Shown here in pieces: positions 14,270 to 22,308 of a stretch of 44,521 nucleotides of DNA. The stretch's first letter is position 1, and each line of letters starts with the position of its first letter. The DNA comes from Chloroflexota bacterium (lineage in GTDB: Bacteria; Chloroflexota; Anaerolineae; UBA4142; SHND01). Under the pieces are notes generated by a model that was not told the DNA's origin, did no database searches, and saw only the letters and a program-made list of their open reading frames with translations. The translations under genes were made by a program, and so were the position numbers. The stretch spans positions 1 to 44,521 of the forward strand of contig SHND01000076.1 in assembly GCA_004295045.1 (NCBI GenBank), given 5' to 3'.

Positions 14270-14336
14270 ACAGGGAAACAGGGAAACAGGTATTTACCTG
14301 TCTACCTGACTACCTGTCTATCTGTCTACCTAACCC
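14251..14336. repeat. Word spacer (GGTAGACAGG / CCTGTCTACC) with inverted arms
   Basis: The gap between lysJ and homocitrate synthase is built from GTAGACAGGGAAACAGGG on the left and ACCTGTCTACCTGACTACC on the right, which can pair. It overlaps the last codons of lysJ. Confidence 0.8.
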
Positions 14337-14337
14337 C

Positions 14338-15582
14338 ATGTCACTCGAAAAATTCAACATCATCGAATCCACACTACGCGAAGGCGAGCAATTTGTCGGC
14401 GCGAATTTTACGCCCGAACAAAAATTGAGCATCGCCGACGCGTTGGATGAATTTGGCGTCGAGTATTTGGAATTCACGTCGCCGCTCGCGTCGCCGCAGA
14501 GCCGCGCGGATTGTGAAACCATTGCGCGGCGCGGGTTGAAAGCAAAAATTCTCACGCACATTCGCTGTCACAAGGACGACGCGAAAATCGCGCTCGATAC
14601 AGGTGTCGGCGGACTCGATGTCGTCATTGGCACTTCCTCGATGCTGCGCGAATTTTCGCACGGCAAGAGCATTGACGAAATCATTGAATTGGCGAGCGAG
14701 GTGTTGACGTGGATTCGCGCACAAGCCCCCGACATCGAATTGCGTTTCAGCACCGAAGATTCGTTTCGCAGCGAAGAAAAAGATTTGATGCGCGTCTATC
14801 TCGCAGTGGACAAATTGGGCGTCGTCAATCGTTTGGGGATTGCGGACACCGTTGGCGTGGCGACGCCGCGCCGCGTGTATGAATTGATAAGTTCGCTGCG
14901 CCGTCTCACGCACGCGGACATTGAATTTCATGGACACAATGACACGGGCTGCGCGATTGCCAATTCGTTCAGCGCGCTCGACGCGGGCGCCACGCACATT
15001 GACACGAGCGTTCTCGGCATCGGCGAACGCAACGGCATCACACCGCTCGGCGGATTCGTCGCGCGCATGTACGCGCACAACAAAGCCGCGACCAAAAAGA
15101 AATACAAATTGAAAAAACTGCGCAAAGTGGACCAACTCGTCGCCGAAATGGTGGGCGTCGCCGTGCCGTTCAACAATTACATCACGGGCGTCACCGCGTT
15201 CACGCACAAGGCGGGCATTCACTCGAAAGCGATTTTGAACAAGCCCGAAACGTACGAAATTCTCGACCCGCAAGATTTCGGGCTCACGCGTTACATTTCC
15301 ATCGCGCACAAACTGACCGGTTGGAACGCCATCAAAGACCGCGCGGAACAACTCGGACTCGAACTTTCGGACGCGCAAATCAAACTCGTTACCGCTGAAG
15401 TCAAAGCGCTCGCGGACATCAAGCAGATTGATTTGGAAGATGTGGACGAGCTGCTGCATCGGTGGGCGGAAGAAGCCGATAGCGAATTGCAGATAGCCGA
15501 TAGCATATCGGTAATCGCAAATGGCGTATCGTCGAAAGAAGCGACGGAGAATGGAAAGCAGTTGGTGAAACAACCGTTGTGA
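14338..15582 (+). CDS. Homocitrate synthase
   Basis: A 414-aa DRE-TIM metallolyase that condenses 2-oxoglutarate with acetyl-CoA, the first step of the aminoadipate route. Landmarks are ESTLREGEQF near the N-terminus, the FHGHNDTGCAIAN metal site, and HKAGIHSKAILNKPETYE. Up to about residue 380 it is a normal Lys20/LysS-type enzyme. The following C-terminal tail (from EEADSELQIADS) is partly written by the AATTGCAGATAGC word family and is probably a repeat-derived extension. A good terminator lies 12 bases after the stop. Confidence 0.9.
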   Translation: MSLEKFNIIESTLREGEQFVGANFTPEQKLSIADALDEFGVEYLEFTSPLASPQSRADCETIARRGLKAKILTHIRCHKDDAKIALDTGVGGLDVVIGTSSMLREFSHGKSIDEIIELASEVLTWIRAQAPDIELRFSTEDSFRSEEKDLMRVYLAVDKLGVVNRLGIADTVGVATPRRVYELISSLRRLTHADIEFHGHNDTGCAIANSFSALDAGATHIDTSVLGIGERNGITPLGGFVARMYAHNKAATKKKYKLKKLRKVDQLVAEMVGVAVPFNNYITGVTAFTHKAGIHSKAILNKPETYEILDPQDFGLTRYISIAHKLTGWNAIKDRAEQLGLELSDAQIKLVTAEVKALADIKQIDLEDVDELLHRWAEEADSELQIADSISVIANGVSSKEATENGKQLVKQPL

Positions 15583-15593
15583 GGAATGAGGGA

Positions 15594-15627
15594 AACGACT
15601 TGCAAAAGAGCGCAAGTCGTTTTTTTT
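15594..15627 (+). terminator. Rho-independent terminator after homocitrate synthase
   Basis: The stem AACGACTTGC (15594-15603) pairs with GCAAGTCGTT (15612-15621) across an eight-base loop and continues into a run of T residues to 15627. It closes the first lysine gene block. Confidence 0.88.
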
Positions 15628-15672
15628 CGATTTGCATCCCAAACCTGATGATTACCTCAATTCGCGTAGGGC

Positions 15673-15710
15673 GCGTTCTCTAACGCGACCGATGCGGCAT
15701 TAGAGAATGC
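15673..15710. repeat. Palindromic element (GCGTTCTCTAA arms)
   Basis: GCGTTCTCTAA (15673-15683) pairs with TTAGAGAATGC (15700-15710), with one G-T wobble, around a 16-base loop. It is a REP-like palindrome lying between the terminator and the LuxR promoter. Confidence 0.65.
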
Positions 15711-15746
15711 CTTTTGCGCGATGTGGGTTGTCACCAACTTGACGCA

Positions 15747-15775
15747 TTGAAATCCTCTCGCGCGTGTTTTATAAT
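15747..15775 (+). promoter_or_regulatory. Promoter TTGAAA-17-TATAAT, start codon 6 bases downstream
   Basis: A -35 TTGAAA at 15747-15752 and a -10 TATAAT at 15770-15775 have an ideal 17-base spacing. The LuxR-family ATG is at 15782, so the transcript is predicted to be leaderless. Confidence 0.75.
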
Positions 15776-15781
15776 CCCCCC

Positions 15782-18478
15782 ATGCCCGCGCCGATTCTGA
15801 CAACCAAACTTTTCATCCCGCCGCCGCGCGCGCAAATTGTCGTTCGTCCGCGCTTGCGCGCGCGGCTCGACGAGACGCTGCATCGCAAGTTGACGCTGGT
15901 CTCCGCGCCCGCCGGTTTTGGCAAAACGACGCTGGTGGGTGAATGGTGTAATCAACAACGCGCGCCGATTGCGTGGCTCTCGCTCGATGAGAGTGACAGC
16001 GACCCCGCGCGTTTTTTCGCGTATCTCGTCGCGGCATTGCAAACGCTTGCCACAAGCGATGGAGAAAAATTTTCGCAAGTTGGCGATGGCGTTTTGGCAT
16101 TGCTTCAATCTCCGCAGCCGCCCTCTCCCGACGCGATTCTCACTGTCCTGCTCAATGAGCTTGCCATCATTCCGCAAAATTTTGTGCTGGCGCTGGACGA
16201 TTATCATCTGATTGACGCGCCGCCGATTGACCACGCGCTCGCGTTCCTCCTCGAGCATTTGCCGCCGCAAATGCATTTGGTCATTGGCACGCGTCAAGAC
16301 CCCCAGCTGCCTTTGGCGCAACTGCGCGCGCGCGACCAACTGACCGAACTGCGCGCCGCCGATTTGCGTTTTACTTTTTCTGAAGCGTCCGAATTTCTGA
16401 ATCGCGTGATGGGTCTGCATTTATCCGCGCAAGACATTGAGCAATTGGAAACGCGCACCGAAGGTTGGATTGCGGGATTGCAGCTCGCGGCGCTAGCAAT
16501 GTCGTCCAATCGCACAACGCGCGGCGAAAGCGACACCGCGAATTTCATTCAATCTTTTACGGGCAGTCATCGCTTTGTGTTAGATTATTTATTGGAACAA
16601 GTTTTGCAGCAGCAGCCGCAAGAGATTCAAAATTTTTTACTGTCAACCTCCATTCTCGAACGTCTCTGCGGTCCGTTGTGCGATGCCGTTTTACGCGCGC
16701 CCGCCGGAACAGGCAGCGCTACGCTGGCAAATTTGGAACGCGCGAACTTGTTTATTTTCCCGCTCGACGATGAACGGCAATGGTATCGCTATCATCATCT
16801 CTTTGCGGAATTGTTGCGGCAGCGCCTCCATACCAGCAGCGACGCGTCAAAAGAGGATGCGACGCGCCGCGTGAATGAATTGCACGTTCGCGCGAGCGAT
16901 TGGTTTGAAGCGCACGAGTTGGAGATTGAAGCATTCCAACATGCGACGGCAGCAAATGACATCGAGCGCGCGGAGCGTTTGATGCAAGGACGAGGGATTC
17001 CCCTGCATCTGCGCGGCGCGGTGAGAATGATTTTGGATTGGCTCGCGTCACTGCCCAAGACCGCGTTTGATGCCAGACCATCGTTGTGGTGGTGGTATGG
17101 CGCAATGCTGTTGGTGAATGGTCAACCGAGCGGCGTCGAAGAGAAACTCGATGCGGCAGAAGCGGCGCTGCACGACGCCGAGATGAATGAGCAGACGAAA
17201 CGACTGATTGGACGGATTAGCGTCGCGAGAGCTACGTTGGCGCTCACGCGGTACGATGTGGAAACCATGCTCACCCAATCGCGCCGCGCGCTCGAGTATC
17301 TGGAACCAAACACCCTCTCGCTGCGCGCGAATGCGAACTGGACGCTGGGCTTTGCCAACTTGCTACTGGGGAACCGCGCGGCGTCGCGCCGCGCCTTTAC
17401 AGAAGCGATAACGCTTAGCCAAGCGGATGAGGACATCTTTACCACCATCTTGGCGACGACCGGCTTGGGGAACGTACAGGAATTTGACAATGAGCTTTAT
17501 TCGGCAGCCGAAACATATCAACGCATTGTGGAAATGGGAGGCGACCATCCCCAGCAAATTATCTCGGAAGCGCATCGCGGCTTGGCGCGCATTTTTTATG
17601 AATGGAATGATTTGGAGGCGGCGCAACGGCACGGCGACAAAAGTCTCGAATTGGCGCGGCAATATGACCGCGTCATTGACCGCTATATTATCAGTCAAGT
17701 GTTTCTCGCGCGCTTGAAACTGGCGCAAGGCGATGTCGCGGGTGCGTCCGCCATCTTGACGCACGCGGACCAAGACGCACGCGCGAAAAATTTTGTACTG
17801 CGGATGCCGGAGATTGCGGCGGCGCGCGTGCCGGTTTTACTCGCGCAAAATAATATTGCGGCAGCCGCGCAGTTGGCGCAACAATTCGATTTGCCGATAT
17901 GCCAAGCGCGCGTCCACTTGGCAAACGGCGATGCGAAAGCAGCGTTAGCGGGGCTCGAGCCGTTCCGCCAATTTGTCGAATCCAAGAAATGGGCGGACGA
18001 ACAACTCAAGGTGATGGTTTTGCAAGCCGTCGCGTTCGCCGCAAACAAGCAGCGCGAATCAAGTCTGGAACTGCTGAGCAGCGCATTGGCATTGGCAGAA
18101 CCGGGCGGTTTCATTCGCCTCTTTGTGGACGAAGGCGAACCGATGCGATTGTTGATTTTAGAATTTCGATTCGCGATTTTGAAAACCGTGCCCCACTTGG
18201 GCGCGTATCTCGAAAAGTTGCTCGCCGCATTTCCAAGCCCGCACACAAAATCAGAAATCACAAATCCAAAATCAGAAATTATAGAGTCCTTGAGCGCACG
18301 CGAATTGGAAATTTTGCAACTGATCGCGCAAGGATATTCAAATCAAGAAATTTGCGAACGTCTTTTCCTCGCTTTGAGTACCGTCAAAGGACACAATCGC
18401 ATCATCTTTGACAAACTCCACGTCAAGAGCCGCACCGAAGCCGTTGCGCGGGCGCGCGCATTGGGTCTGATAGAATGA
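15782..18478 (+). CDS. MalT-like LuxR-family transcriptional regulator (large STAND ATPase)
   Basis: An 898-aa regulator with the MalT layout. It has an N-terminal TTKLFIPPPRA motif, an NTPase with Walker A APAGFGKTT (residues 42-50) and Walker B VLALDDYHLID, a winged region, a long TPR-like sensor (about 380-780), and a C-terminal LuxR helix-turn-helix (LSARELEILQLIAQGYSNQE). Such proteins are ATP- and ligand-dependent activators. The start at 15782 is preferred over 15764 because the promoter -10 box ends at 15775. Two word-repeat stretches lie in frame in the linker before the DNA-binding domain. The target genes are unknown. Confidence 0.92.
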   Translation: MPAPILTTKLFIPPPRAQIVVRPRLRARLDETLHRKLTLVSAPAGFGKTTLVGEWCNQQRAPIAWLSLDESDSDPARFFAYLVAALQTLATSDGEKFSQVGDGVLALLQSPQPPSPDAILTVLLNELAIIPQNFVLALDDYHLIDAPPIDHALAFLLEHLPPQMHLVIGTRQDPQLPLAQLRARDQLTELRAADLRFTFSEASEFLNRVMGLHLSAQDIEQLETRTEGWIAGLQLAALAMSSNRTTRGESDTANFIQSFTGSHRFVLDYLLEQVLQQQPQEIQNFLLSTSILERLCGPLCDAVLRAPAGTGSATLANLERANLFIFPLDDERQWYRYHHLFAELLRQRLHTSSDASKEDATRRVNELHVRASDWFEAHELEIEAFQHATAANDIERAERLMQGRGIPLHLRGAVRMILDWLASLPKTAFDARPSLWWWYGAMLLVNGQPSGVEEKLDAAEAALHDAEMNEQTKRLIGRISVARATLALTRYDVETMLTQSRRALEYLEPNTLSLRANANWTLGFANLLLGNRAASRRAFTEAITLSQADEDIFTTILATTGLGNVQEFDNELYSAAETYQRIVEMGGDHPQQIISEAHRGLARIFYEWNDLEAAQRHGDKSLELARQYDRVIDRYIISQVFLARLKLAQGDVAGASAILTHADQDARAKNFVLRMPEIAAARVPVLLAQNNIAAAAQLAQQFDLPICQARVHLANGDAKAALAGLEPFRQFVESKKWADEQLKVMVLQAVAFAANKQRESSLELLSSALALAEPGGFIRLFVDEGEPMRLLILEFRFAILKTVPHLGAYLEKLLAAFPSPHTKSEITNPKSEIIESLSARELEILQLIAQGYSNQEICERLFLALSTVKGHNRIIFDKLHVKSRTEAVARARALGLIE
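18151..18285. repeat. In-frame word repeats inside the LuxR gene
   Basis: About 18151-18182 reads TTGATTTTAGAATTTCGATT and similar, and about 18241-18285 reads AAAATCAGAAATCACAAATC and similar. Both stay in frame and encode linker residues (about 790-800 and 820-834) just before the helix-turn-helix domain. Confidence 0.7.
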
Positions 18479-18673
18479 GGGTGAGTCATTTTGCGGCGAT
18501 GCGCCGAAACAGTTAGGCGGATGCCTCTCGCCTACCCTCCACTCCAAAACAATACCTCCACCCGTCACCGAACAATACTTTAGTAGCTACCTTTCAATAC
18601 CTGCTTGCGGATATATTCCTCGTGCAAGGCAAACAACGCACAATTTATTTTTTCGCCAACAATGCAAATGCAC

Positions 18674-18964
18674 ATGTCCAATCCGCTCGCGCCCGACACG
18701 AAAGTCAATCAAACTGTCGCTTATCGCATCTGCGTCGAAGGTCAGCTGGATTCGCGATGGACAGAGTGGTTTGGCGGGATGACCATTGCGCCGCAAGCCA
18801 ACGGCGAGACGCTCTTGACCGGCGCGGTGATTGACCAAGCCGCGTTGTTTGGCTTGTTAAAACAAGTGCGCGATTTGGGAATGACTTTGATTTCGTTGAA
18901 TCGGGTGAATCCCGAAACAGCCGATGAACCGACTATGAATGGGACAAGTAAAGGAACAACATGA
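18674..18964 (+). CDS. Small protein of unknown function, coupled to an oxidoreductase gene
   Basis: A 96-aa soluble protein with a compact conserved-looking core (YRICVEGQLDSRWTEWFGGM, then LTGAVIDQAALFGLLKQVRD). The final helix and strand resemble small proteins often found beside LuxR-type regulators and reductases in this phylum. I cannot name the family. In-frame ATGs at 18662 and 18668 are possible starts; none has a clear SD site. Its stop overlaps the next gene's start (ATGA), indicating translational coupling. Confidence 0.65.
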   Translation: MSNPLAPDTKVNQTVAYRICVEGQLDSRWTEWFGGMTIAPQANGETLLTGAVIDQAALFGLLKQVRDLGMTLISLNRVNPETADEPTMNGTSKGTT

Positions 18965-19926
18965 ACGCAATCATCTATACCGAATACGGCTCGCCCGACA
19001 AACTCTCCTTTCGAGAGATTGAAAAACCTACGCCCAACGACGACGAGGTGTTGATAAAAATTCACGCGGTCTCGCTGAATCAAGCGGACTGGCATCGCTT
19101 GACTGCCGACATTTTTCTCATTCGCCTAGGCAATGGGTTCATGAAACCCAAACAACATCGCCTCGGCGCGGACATCGCGGGGCGCGTGGAAGCAGTTGGA
19201 AAAAATGTCAAACAATTTCAAGTCGGCGACGCGGTATTTGGCGACATCTCGACCAATGGATTCGGTGGACTAGCCGAATACGTAACCGTTCCCGAAAAAC
19301 TGGTGGCGCTGAAACCAAGCAATCTTTCTTTCGAGCAAGTTGCTGCCGTGCCGATGGCGGGCGTCACCGCGCTGCAAGGTTTGCGCGACTATGGCAAAAT
19401 TCAAGCCGGGCAAAATGTTTTGATTCAAGGCGCGGCGGGCGGCGTCGGAACGTTCGCGGTCCAAATTGCAAAAATGTATGGCGCGCATGTCACCGCCGTT
19501 TGCAGCGCGCGCAATTTAGACCAAGCGCGCGCGCTCGGCGCAGACCGCGTGCTCGATTACACCAAAAGCGATTTTACGCGCGAAGGAAAACAGTACGATT
19601 TGATTCTTGCCGCGAACGGGTATCACGCGCTTGCGGATTACAAACGCGCCTTGACGCCCGACGGCATTTGCGTCATCGCCGGCGGCACATTCAGAGCATT
19701 TATTGATGTGATGCTTTTCGGCGGCTGGCATTCCAGAGGCGCACAAAAAATAAAATTCTTTCTCGCGGAGCAAAGCCAAGCAGATTTGCAATTTCTCGCC
19801 GCGCAGTTGGCAACGGGCAAAATTAAATCGGTGATTGACCGCTGCTATCCCTTGAATGAAACGCGCGAGGCATTCCGCTACATCGGGGGAGGTCACGCGC
19901 GCGGCAAAATCATCATCACCATTTGA
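18961..19926 (+). CDS. Zinc-independent MDR oxidoreductase (quinone reductase-like)
   Basis: A 321-aa medium-chain dehydrogenase/reductase. The N-terminal GroES-like domain contains DEVLIKIHAVSLNQADWH, and the Rossmann motif is GAAGGVGTFAVQIA. The structural and catalytic zinc cysteines of classical alcohol dehydrogenases are absent, fitting NADPH:quinone oxidoreductase-like enzymes. An SD site (AAAGGA) lies just upstream. The substrate is not predictable. Confidence 0.87.
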   Translation: MNAIIYTEYGSPDKLSFREIEKPTPNDDEVLIKIHAVSLNQADWHRLTADIFLIRLGNGFMKPKQHRLGADIAGRVEAVGKNVKQFQVGDAVFGDISTNGFGGLAEYVTVPEKLVALKPSNLSFEQVAAVPMAGVTALQGLRDYGKIQAGQNVLIQGAAGGVGTFAVQIAKMYGAHVTAVCSARNLDQARALGADRVLDYTKSDFTREGKQYDLILAANGYHALADYKRALTPDGICVIAGGTFRAFIDVMLFGGWHSRGAQKIKFFLAEQSQADLQFLAAQLATGKIKSVIDRCYPLNETREAFRYIGGGHARGKIIITI

Positions 19927-19940
19927 AAAGGCGGAGGAAT

Positions 19941-20651
19941 ATGAATCCACAAAACAGACCGCGCGAAAACACTACATTCGATAACACTCCGCTGTATCGC
20001 GCTGCGGGCATCTGCGCCATCCTCTTTAGCGTCGCCTATATCGCCATCATCGGCTTGTATGTGCCGGTTGGACGACCGAATGGCACCGAGCAATGGCTGA
20101 CAAACCTCGGCGCAAATGCCGCAGTGTGGAGCGCAATCATTTGGCTCTCGGTGTTGACGGATTTCCTTTTGATTCCCATCGCGCTCGCGCTCTATCTCGC
20201 GTTAAACCCATTGCATCGCAATGCAATGCGCGTAGCGACGGCGTTTTATGGGCTGTTTGTGTTTTTGGATTTGGCGCTGACATGGACCAATATCGGTTCG
20301 CTCCACACGCTTGCGACGCATTACGCGGAAGCAAATGAAATCCGTCGCGTCGCGTTGGTCACAGCGGCAATGTATCCGTCCTCCATCGTGGAATCGAATC
20401 TGGTTTTTGTGTACAACTCGCTCACGCTTGCCATCGCGATTTTGCTGACAGGATTCGTCATGTTGAACGGAACCATGGGCAAGAGTACGGCGTATGTGGG
20501 TCTTGCAACGGGTATCCTTGGGATTTTTGCGGTCGCCGCCTCTTTTTTCGCGAGCGCGGTAAGCAGCATTGCCATCATCTTTACCTCCATTCTCACACTC
20601 GTGTGGTTCCTGATGGTGGGGATTCGGCTGATACGCCCAATTCAAGAATAG
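19941..20651 (+). CDS. DUF4386-like membrane protein
   Basis: A 236-aa protein with about six hydrophobic helices, starting PLYRAAGICAILFSVAYIA and ending in a pair of helices (about 195-230). It fits the DUF4386 group of small integral membrane proteins of unknown function. ATG 19941 is chosen for its strong SD site (GGCGGAGG). It is 14 bases after the oxidoreductase stop, so the three genes from 18674 probably form an operon. Confidence 0.75.
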   Translation: MNPQNRPRENTTFDNTPLYRAAGICAILFSVAYIAIIGLYVPVGRPNGTEQWLTNLGANAAVWSAIIWLSVLTDFLLIPIALALYLALNPLHRNAMRVATAFYGLFVFLDLALTWTNIGSLHTLATHYAEANEIRRVALVTAAMYPSSIVESNLVFVYNSLTLAIAILLTGFVMLNGTMGKSTAYVGLATGILGIFAVAASFFASAVSSIAIIFTSILTLVWFLMVGIRLIRPIQE

Positions 20652-20677
20652 ACCGCGTCATTACACCTTTGACAAAC

Positions 20678-20723
20678 GAAAAATCCTGCGCCGTGTTAAA
20701 ATACCGCGCGGGATTTTTCATTT
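20678..20723 (+). terminator. Rho-independent terminator
   Basis: A 14-bp stem (GAAAAATCC-TGCGC at 20678-20691 with GCGC-G-GGATTTTTC at 20706-20719, one wobble) has a 14-base loop and trailing T residues. It separates the DUF4386 gene from the homoaconitase gene and could work in both directions. Confidence 0.8.
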
Positions 20724-20747
20724 CCACACTCCAAGAGTAATCAACCT

Positions 20748-22070
20748 ATGAGTAAAACATTTGCCGAAAAAGCGCTGGCGCGCGCGTCCGGTCAATCTTT
20801 TGTCGTCGCGGGGCAAATCGTGGACGCGCGTCCCGACGTCATTTTGTCGCACGACAATACTGCCGCGATTTGGAAAATTTTTCGCGCGCTCGGCGTCGCA
20901 CGCGTCAAACATCCCGATCGGCTGGCTATCACCCTCGACCACGCCGTTCCTGCGCCCACCACCGCGCACGCGCAAAATCACGCGGACGTTCGCAAGTTCG
21001 TGGATGAAATGGGCGTCACAAATTTTTTCGAAGTGGGGCGCGGCATCTGTCATCAAGTATTGAGCGAAGAAGCGATTATTTTGCCGGGGCAAACGATTCT
21101 CGGCGCAGATTCGCACACACCGCATTTCGGTTGGCTCGGCGCGTTCGGCGCGGGGATTGGCAGAAGCGAAGTTGCCGCGTTGTGGGCGACGGGGGAATTG
21201 TGGCTGCGCGTGCCTGAATCCATCAAAGTTACGGTAATTGGGCGATTGGGTGATTGGGTGACGAGTAAAGATTTGTGTTTGAAAATCATCGGCGACTTGG
21301 GCGCGGACGGCGGCTTGTACTATTCCGTCGAATTTCACGGCGACGCGATTTCAAACCTATCGCTCGAATCGCGCATGGTGATTCCGAACATGATGGCAGA
21401 GTTTGGCGCCAAGAACGCGTATCTGATGCCGGATGATGCTGTTTTTGATTATTTGGCACGACGACGGACGACGGATGACGGACGACGATCTACAACAGAA
21501 TCCGAAATCAAAAATCAGAAATCAAAAATCAGAAATAACGCATTGTTCCCCGACCTCGACGCGACCTATTCCGCCGAATACACTTTCGACGCGTCAACGC
21601 TCGAGCCGATGATTGCGTGTCCGCATGCCGTTGACAATGTGAAACCATTGTCGCAAGTGCGCGGCACAAAAATTCAACAAGCGTTTTTGGGAACTTGCAC
21701 AAACGGGCGTTTGGAAGATATTGCCGTCGCGGCGGAAATCATTCGCGGAAAAAAAGTAGCAAAGGGCACGCGGCTGTTGGTCATTCCCGCGTCGTCGCAA
21801 GTTTTACATGACGCGCTGCGTCATGGCTATATCGAAACGCTCGCCGACGCGGGCGCGGTGATTGGCGTGCCGGGCTGCGGTCCGTGCATGGGCAATCACA
21901 TGGGCATTCCCGCGCCGAACGAAGCGACCATTTCGACCGCGAACAGAAATTTTCGCGGACGCATGGGCACGCGCGACGCGGAAATTTATTTGGCGAGTCC
22001 GGCGGTGGTCGCCGCCAGCGCGGTGGCGGGGGTGATTGAGGATCCGCGCGCGCTTGTCGAAAATGATTGA
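20748..22070 (+). CDS. Homoaconitase / isopropylmalate isomerase large subunit
   Basis: A 440-aa aconitase-superfamily large subunit with a [4Fe-4S] cluster. The cysteines lie in LGTCTNGRLED and GVPGCGPCMGN. Other markers are LDHAVPAP, GADSHTPHFG and RNFRGRMG. With homocitrate synthase and homoisocitrate dehydrogenase nearby it most likely isomerises homocitrate, though leucine biosynthesis (LeuC) is possible. Two oddities stand out. About 30 residues near position 236-266 are repeat-encoded low complexity. The last 97 bases of homology recur at 22786-22882 after a two-gene cassette, so the present C-terminus (EDPRALVEND) may be a substitute. Confidence 0.9.
   Translation: MSKTFAEKALARASGQSFVVAGQIVDARPDVILSHDNTAAIWKIFRALGVARVKHPDRLAITLDHAVPAPTTAHAQNHADVRKFVDEMGVTNFFEVGRGICHQVLSEEAIILPGQTILGADSHTPHFGWLGAFGAGIGRSEVAALWATGELWLRVPESIKVTVIGRLGDWVTSKDLCLKIIGDLGADGGLYYSVEFHGDAISNLSLESRMVIPNMMAEFGAKNAYLMPDDAVFDYLARRRTTDDGRRSTTESEIKNQKSKIRNNALFPDLDATYSAEYTFDASTLEPMIACPHAVDNVKPLSQVRGTKIQQAFLGTCTNGRLEDIAVAAEIIRGKKVAKGTRLLVIPASSQVLHDALRHGYIETLADAGAVIGVPGCGPCMGNHMGIPAPNEATISTANRNFRGRMGTRDAEIYLASPAVVAASAVAGVIEDPRALVEND
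21453..21540. repeat. In-frame word-repeat insertion in the homoaconitase gene
   Basis: The stretch begins with CGACGGACGACGGATGACGG-type words and continues with AAATCAAAAATCAGAAATC-type words. It keeps the reading frame and encodes an Arg/Thr/Ser/Lys-rich segment (TTDDGRRSTTESEIKNQKS and flanks) absent from ordinary members of the family. Confidence 0.85.
21941..22037 (+). repeat. 97-bp direct repeat, copy 1 (homoaconitase 3' end)
   Basis: This copy matches 22786-22882 at 93 of 97 positions by eye. It covers the codons for NRNFRGRMGTRDAEIYLASP and the residues up to AGVI near the C-terminus. Confidence 0.92.
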
Positions 22071-22094
22071 CACGCGTATCGGCTCTGCTATACT
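22067..22094 (+). promoter_or_regulatory. Promoter TTGACA-16-TATACT of the cassette
   Basis: A consensus -35 TTGACA (22067-22072) overlaps the homoaconitase stop codon. The -10 TATACT (22089-22094) lies 13 bases before the ATG of the 66-aa gene, giving a leader of only about 7 bases. Confidence 0.8.
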
Positions 22095-22107
22095 TGGTCA
22101 CAGAATC

Positions 22108-22308
22108 ATGCGCGACAAAAATTCTCCCAAACCATCAACACCGCCCGACGCGGTCATTGACGCGTATAAAAAAGACATTGACCGCACGCTCATTCGTGAG
22201 AATCTCAAACTTTCCCCTGAAGAACGCATCCTCAAACTCATGCAACTCCAAAAGTTTGCGGATGAATTACGACGCGCGGGGCAGCGAGCGAGACGCGGCC
22301 AGAAATGA
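22108..22308 (+). CDS. 66-aa helical partner protein of the nucleotidyltransferase
   Basis: A small, charged, alpha-helical protein (AYKKDIDRTLIRENLKLSPE, then KFADELRRAGQRAR) of the type often encoded just before DUF6036-like nucleotidyltransferases. I infer an antitoxin- or adaptor-like role from the pairing; no biochemical role is known to me. The start at 22108 fits the strong promoter upstream; longer in-frame starts lie before that promoter. Its stop overlaps the next start (ATGA). Confidence 0.75.
   Translation: MRDKNSPKPSTPPDAVIDAYKKDIDRTLIRENLKLSPEERILKLMQLQKFADELRRAGQRARRGQK

Noticed and set aside
14374..15642. 422-aa minus-strand frame opposite homocitrate synthase
   Set aside because: It is a complete overlap with a well-recognised enzyme on the other strand and runs through the terminator; it is a codon-bias shadow.
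15739..15775. TTGACG at 15739 as the -35 of the LuxR promoter
   Set aside because: It is 25 bases from the TATAAT; TTGAAA at 15747 gives the ideal 17-base spacing instead.
20669..20702. Promoter for homoaconitase from TTGACA at 20669 and TAAAAT at 20697
   Set aside because: The spacing is 22 bases, too long for a sigma-70 promoter, and the -10 lies in a terminator loop.
22036..22308. 90-aa version of the small cassette protein starting at 22036
   Set aside because: Its start lies inside the homoaconitase coding region and before the cassette promoter; the ATG at 22108 fits the promoter and the conserved part.
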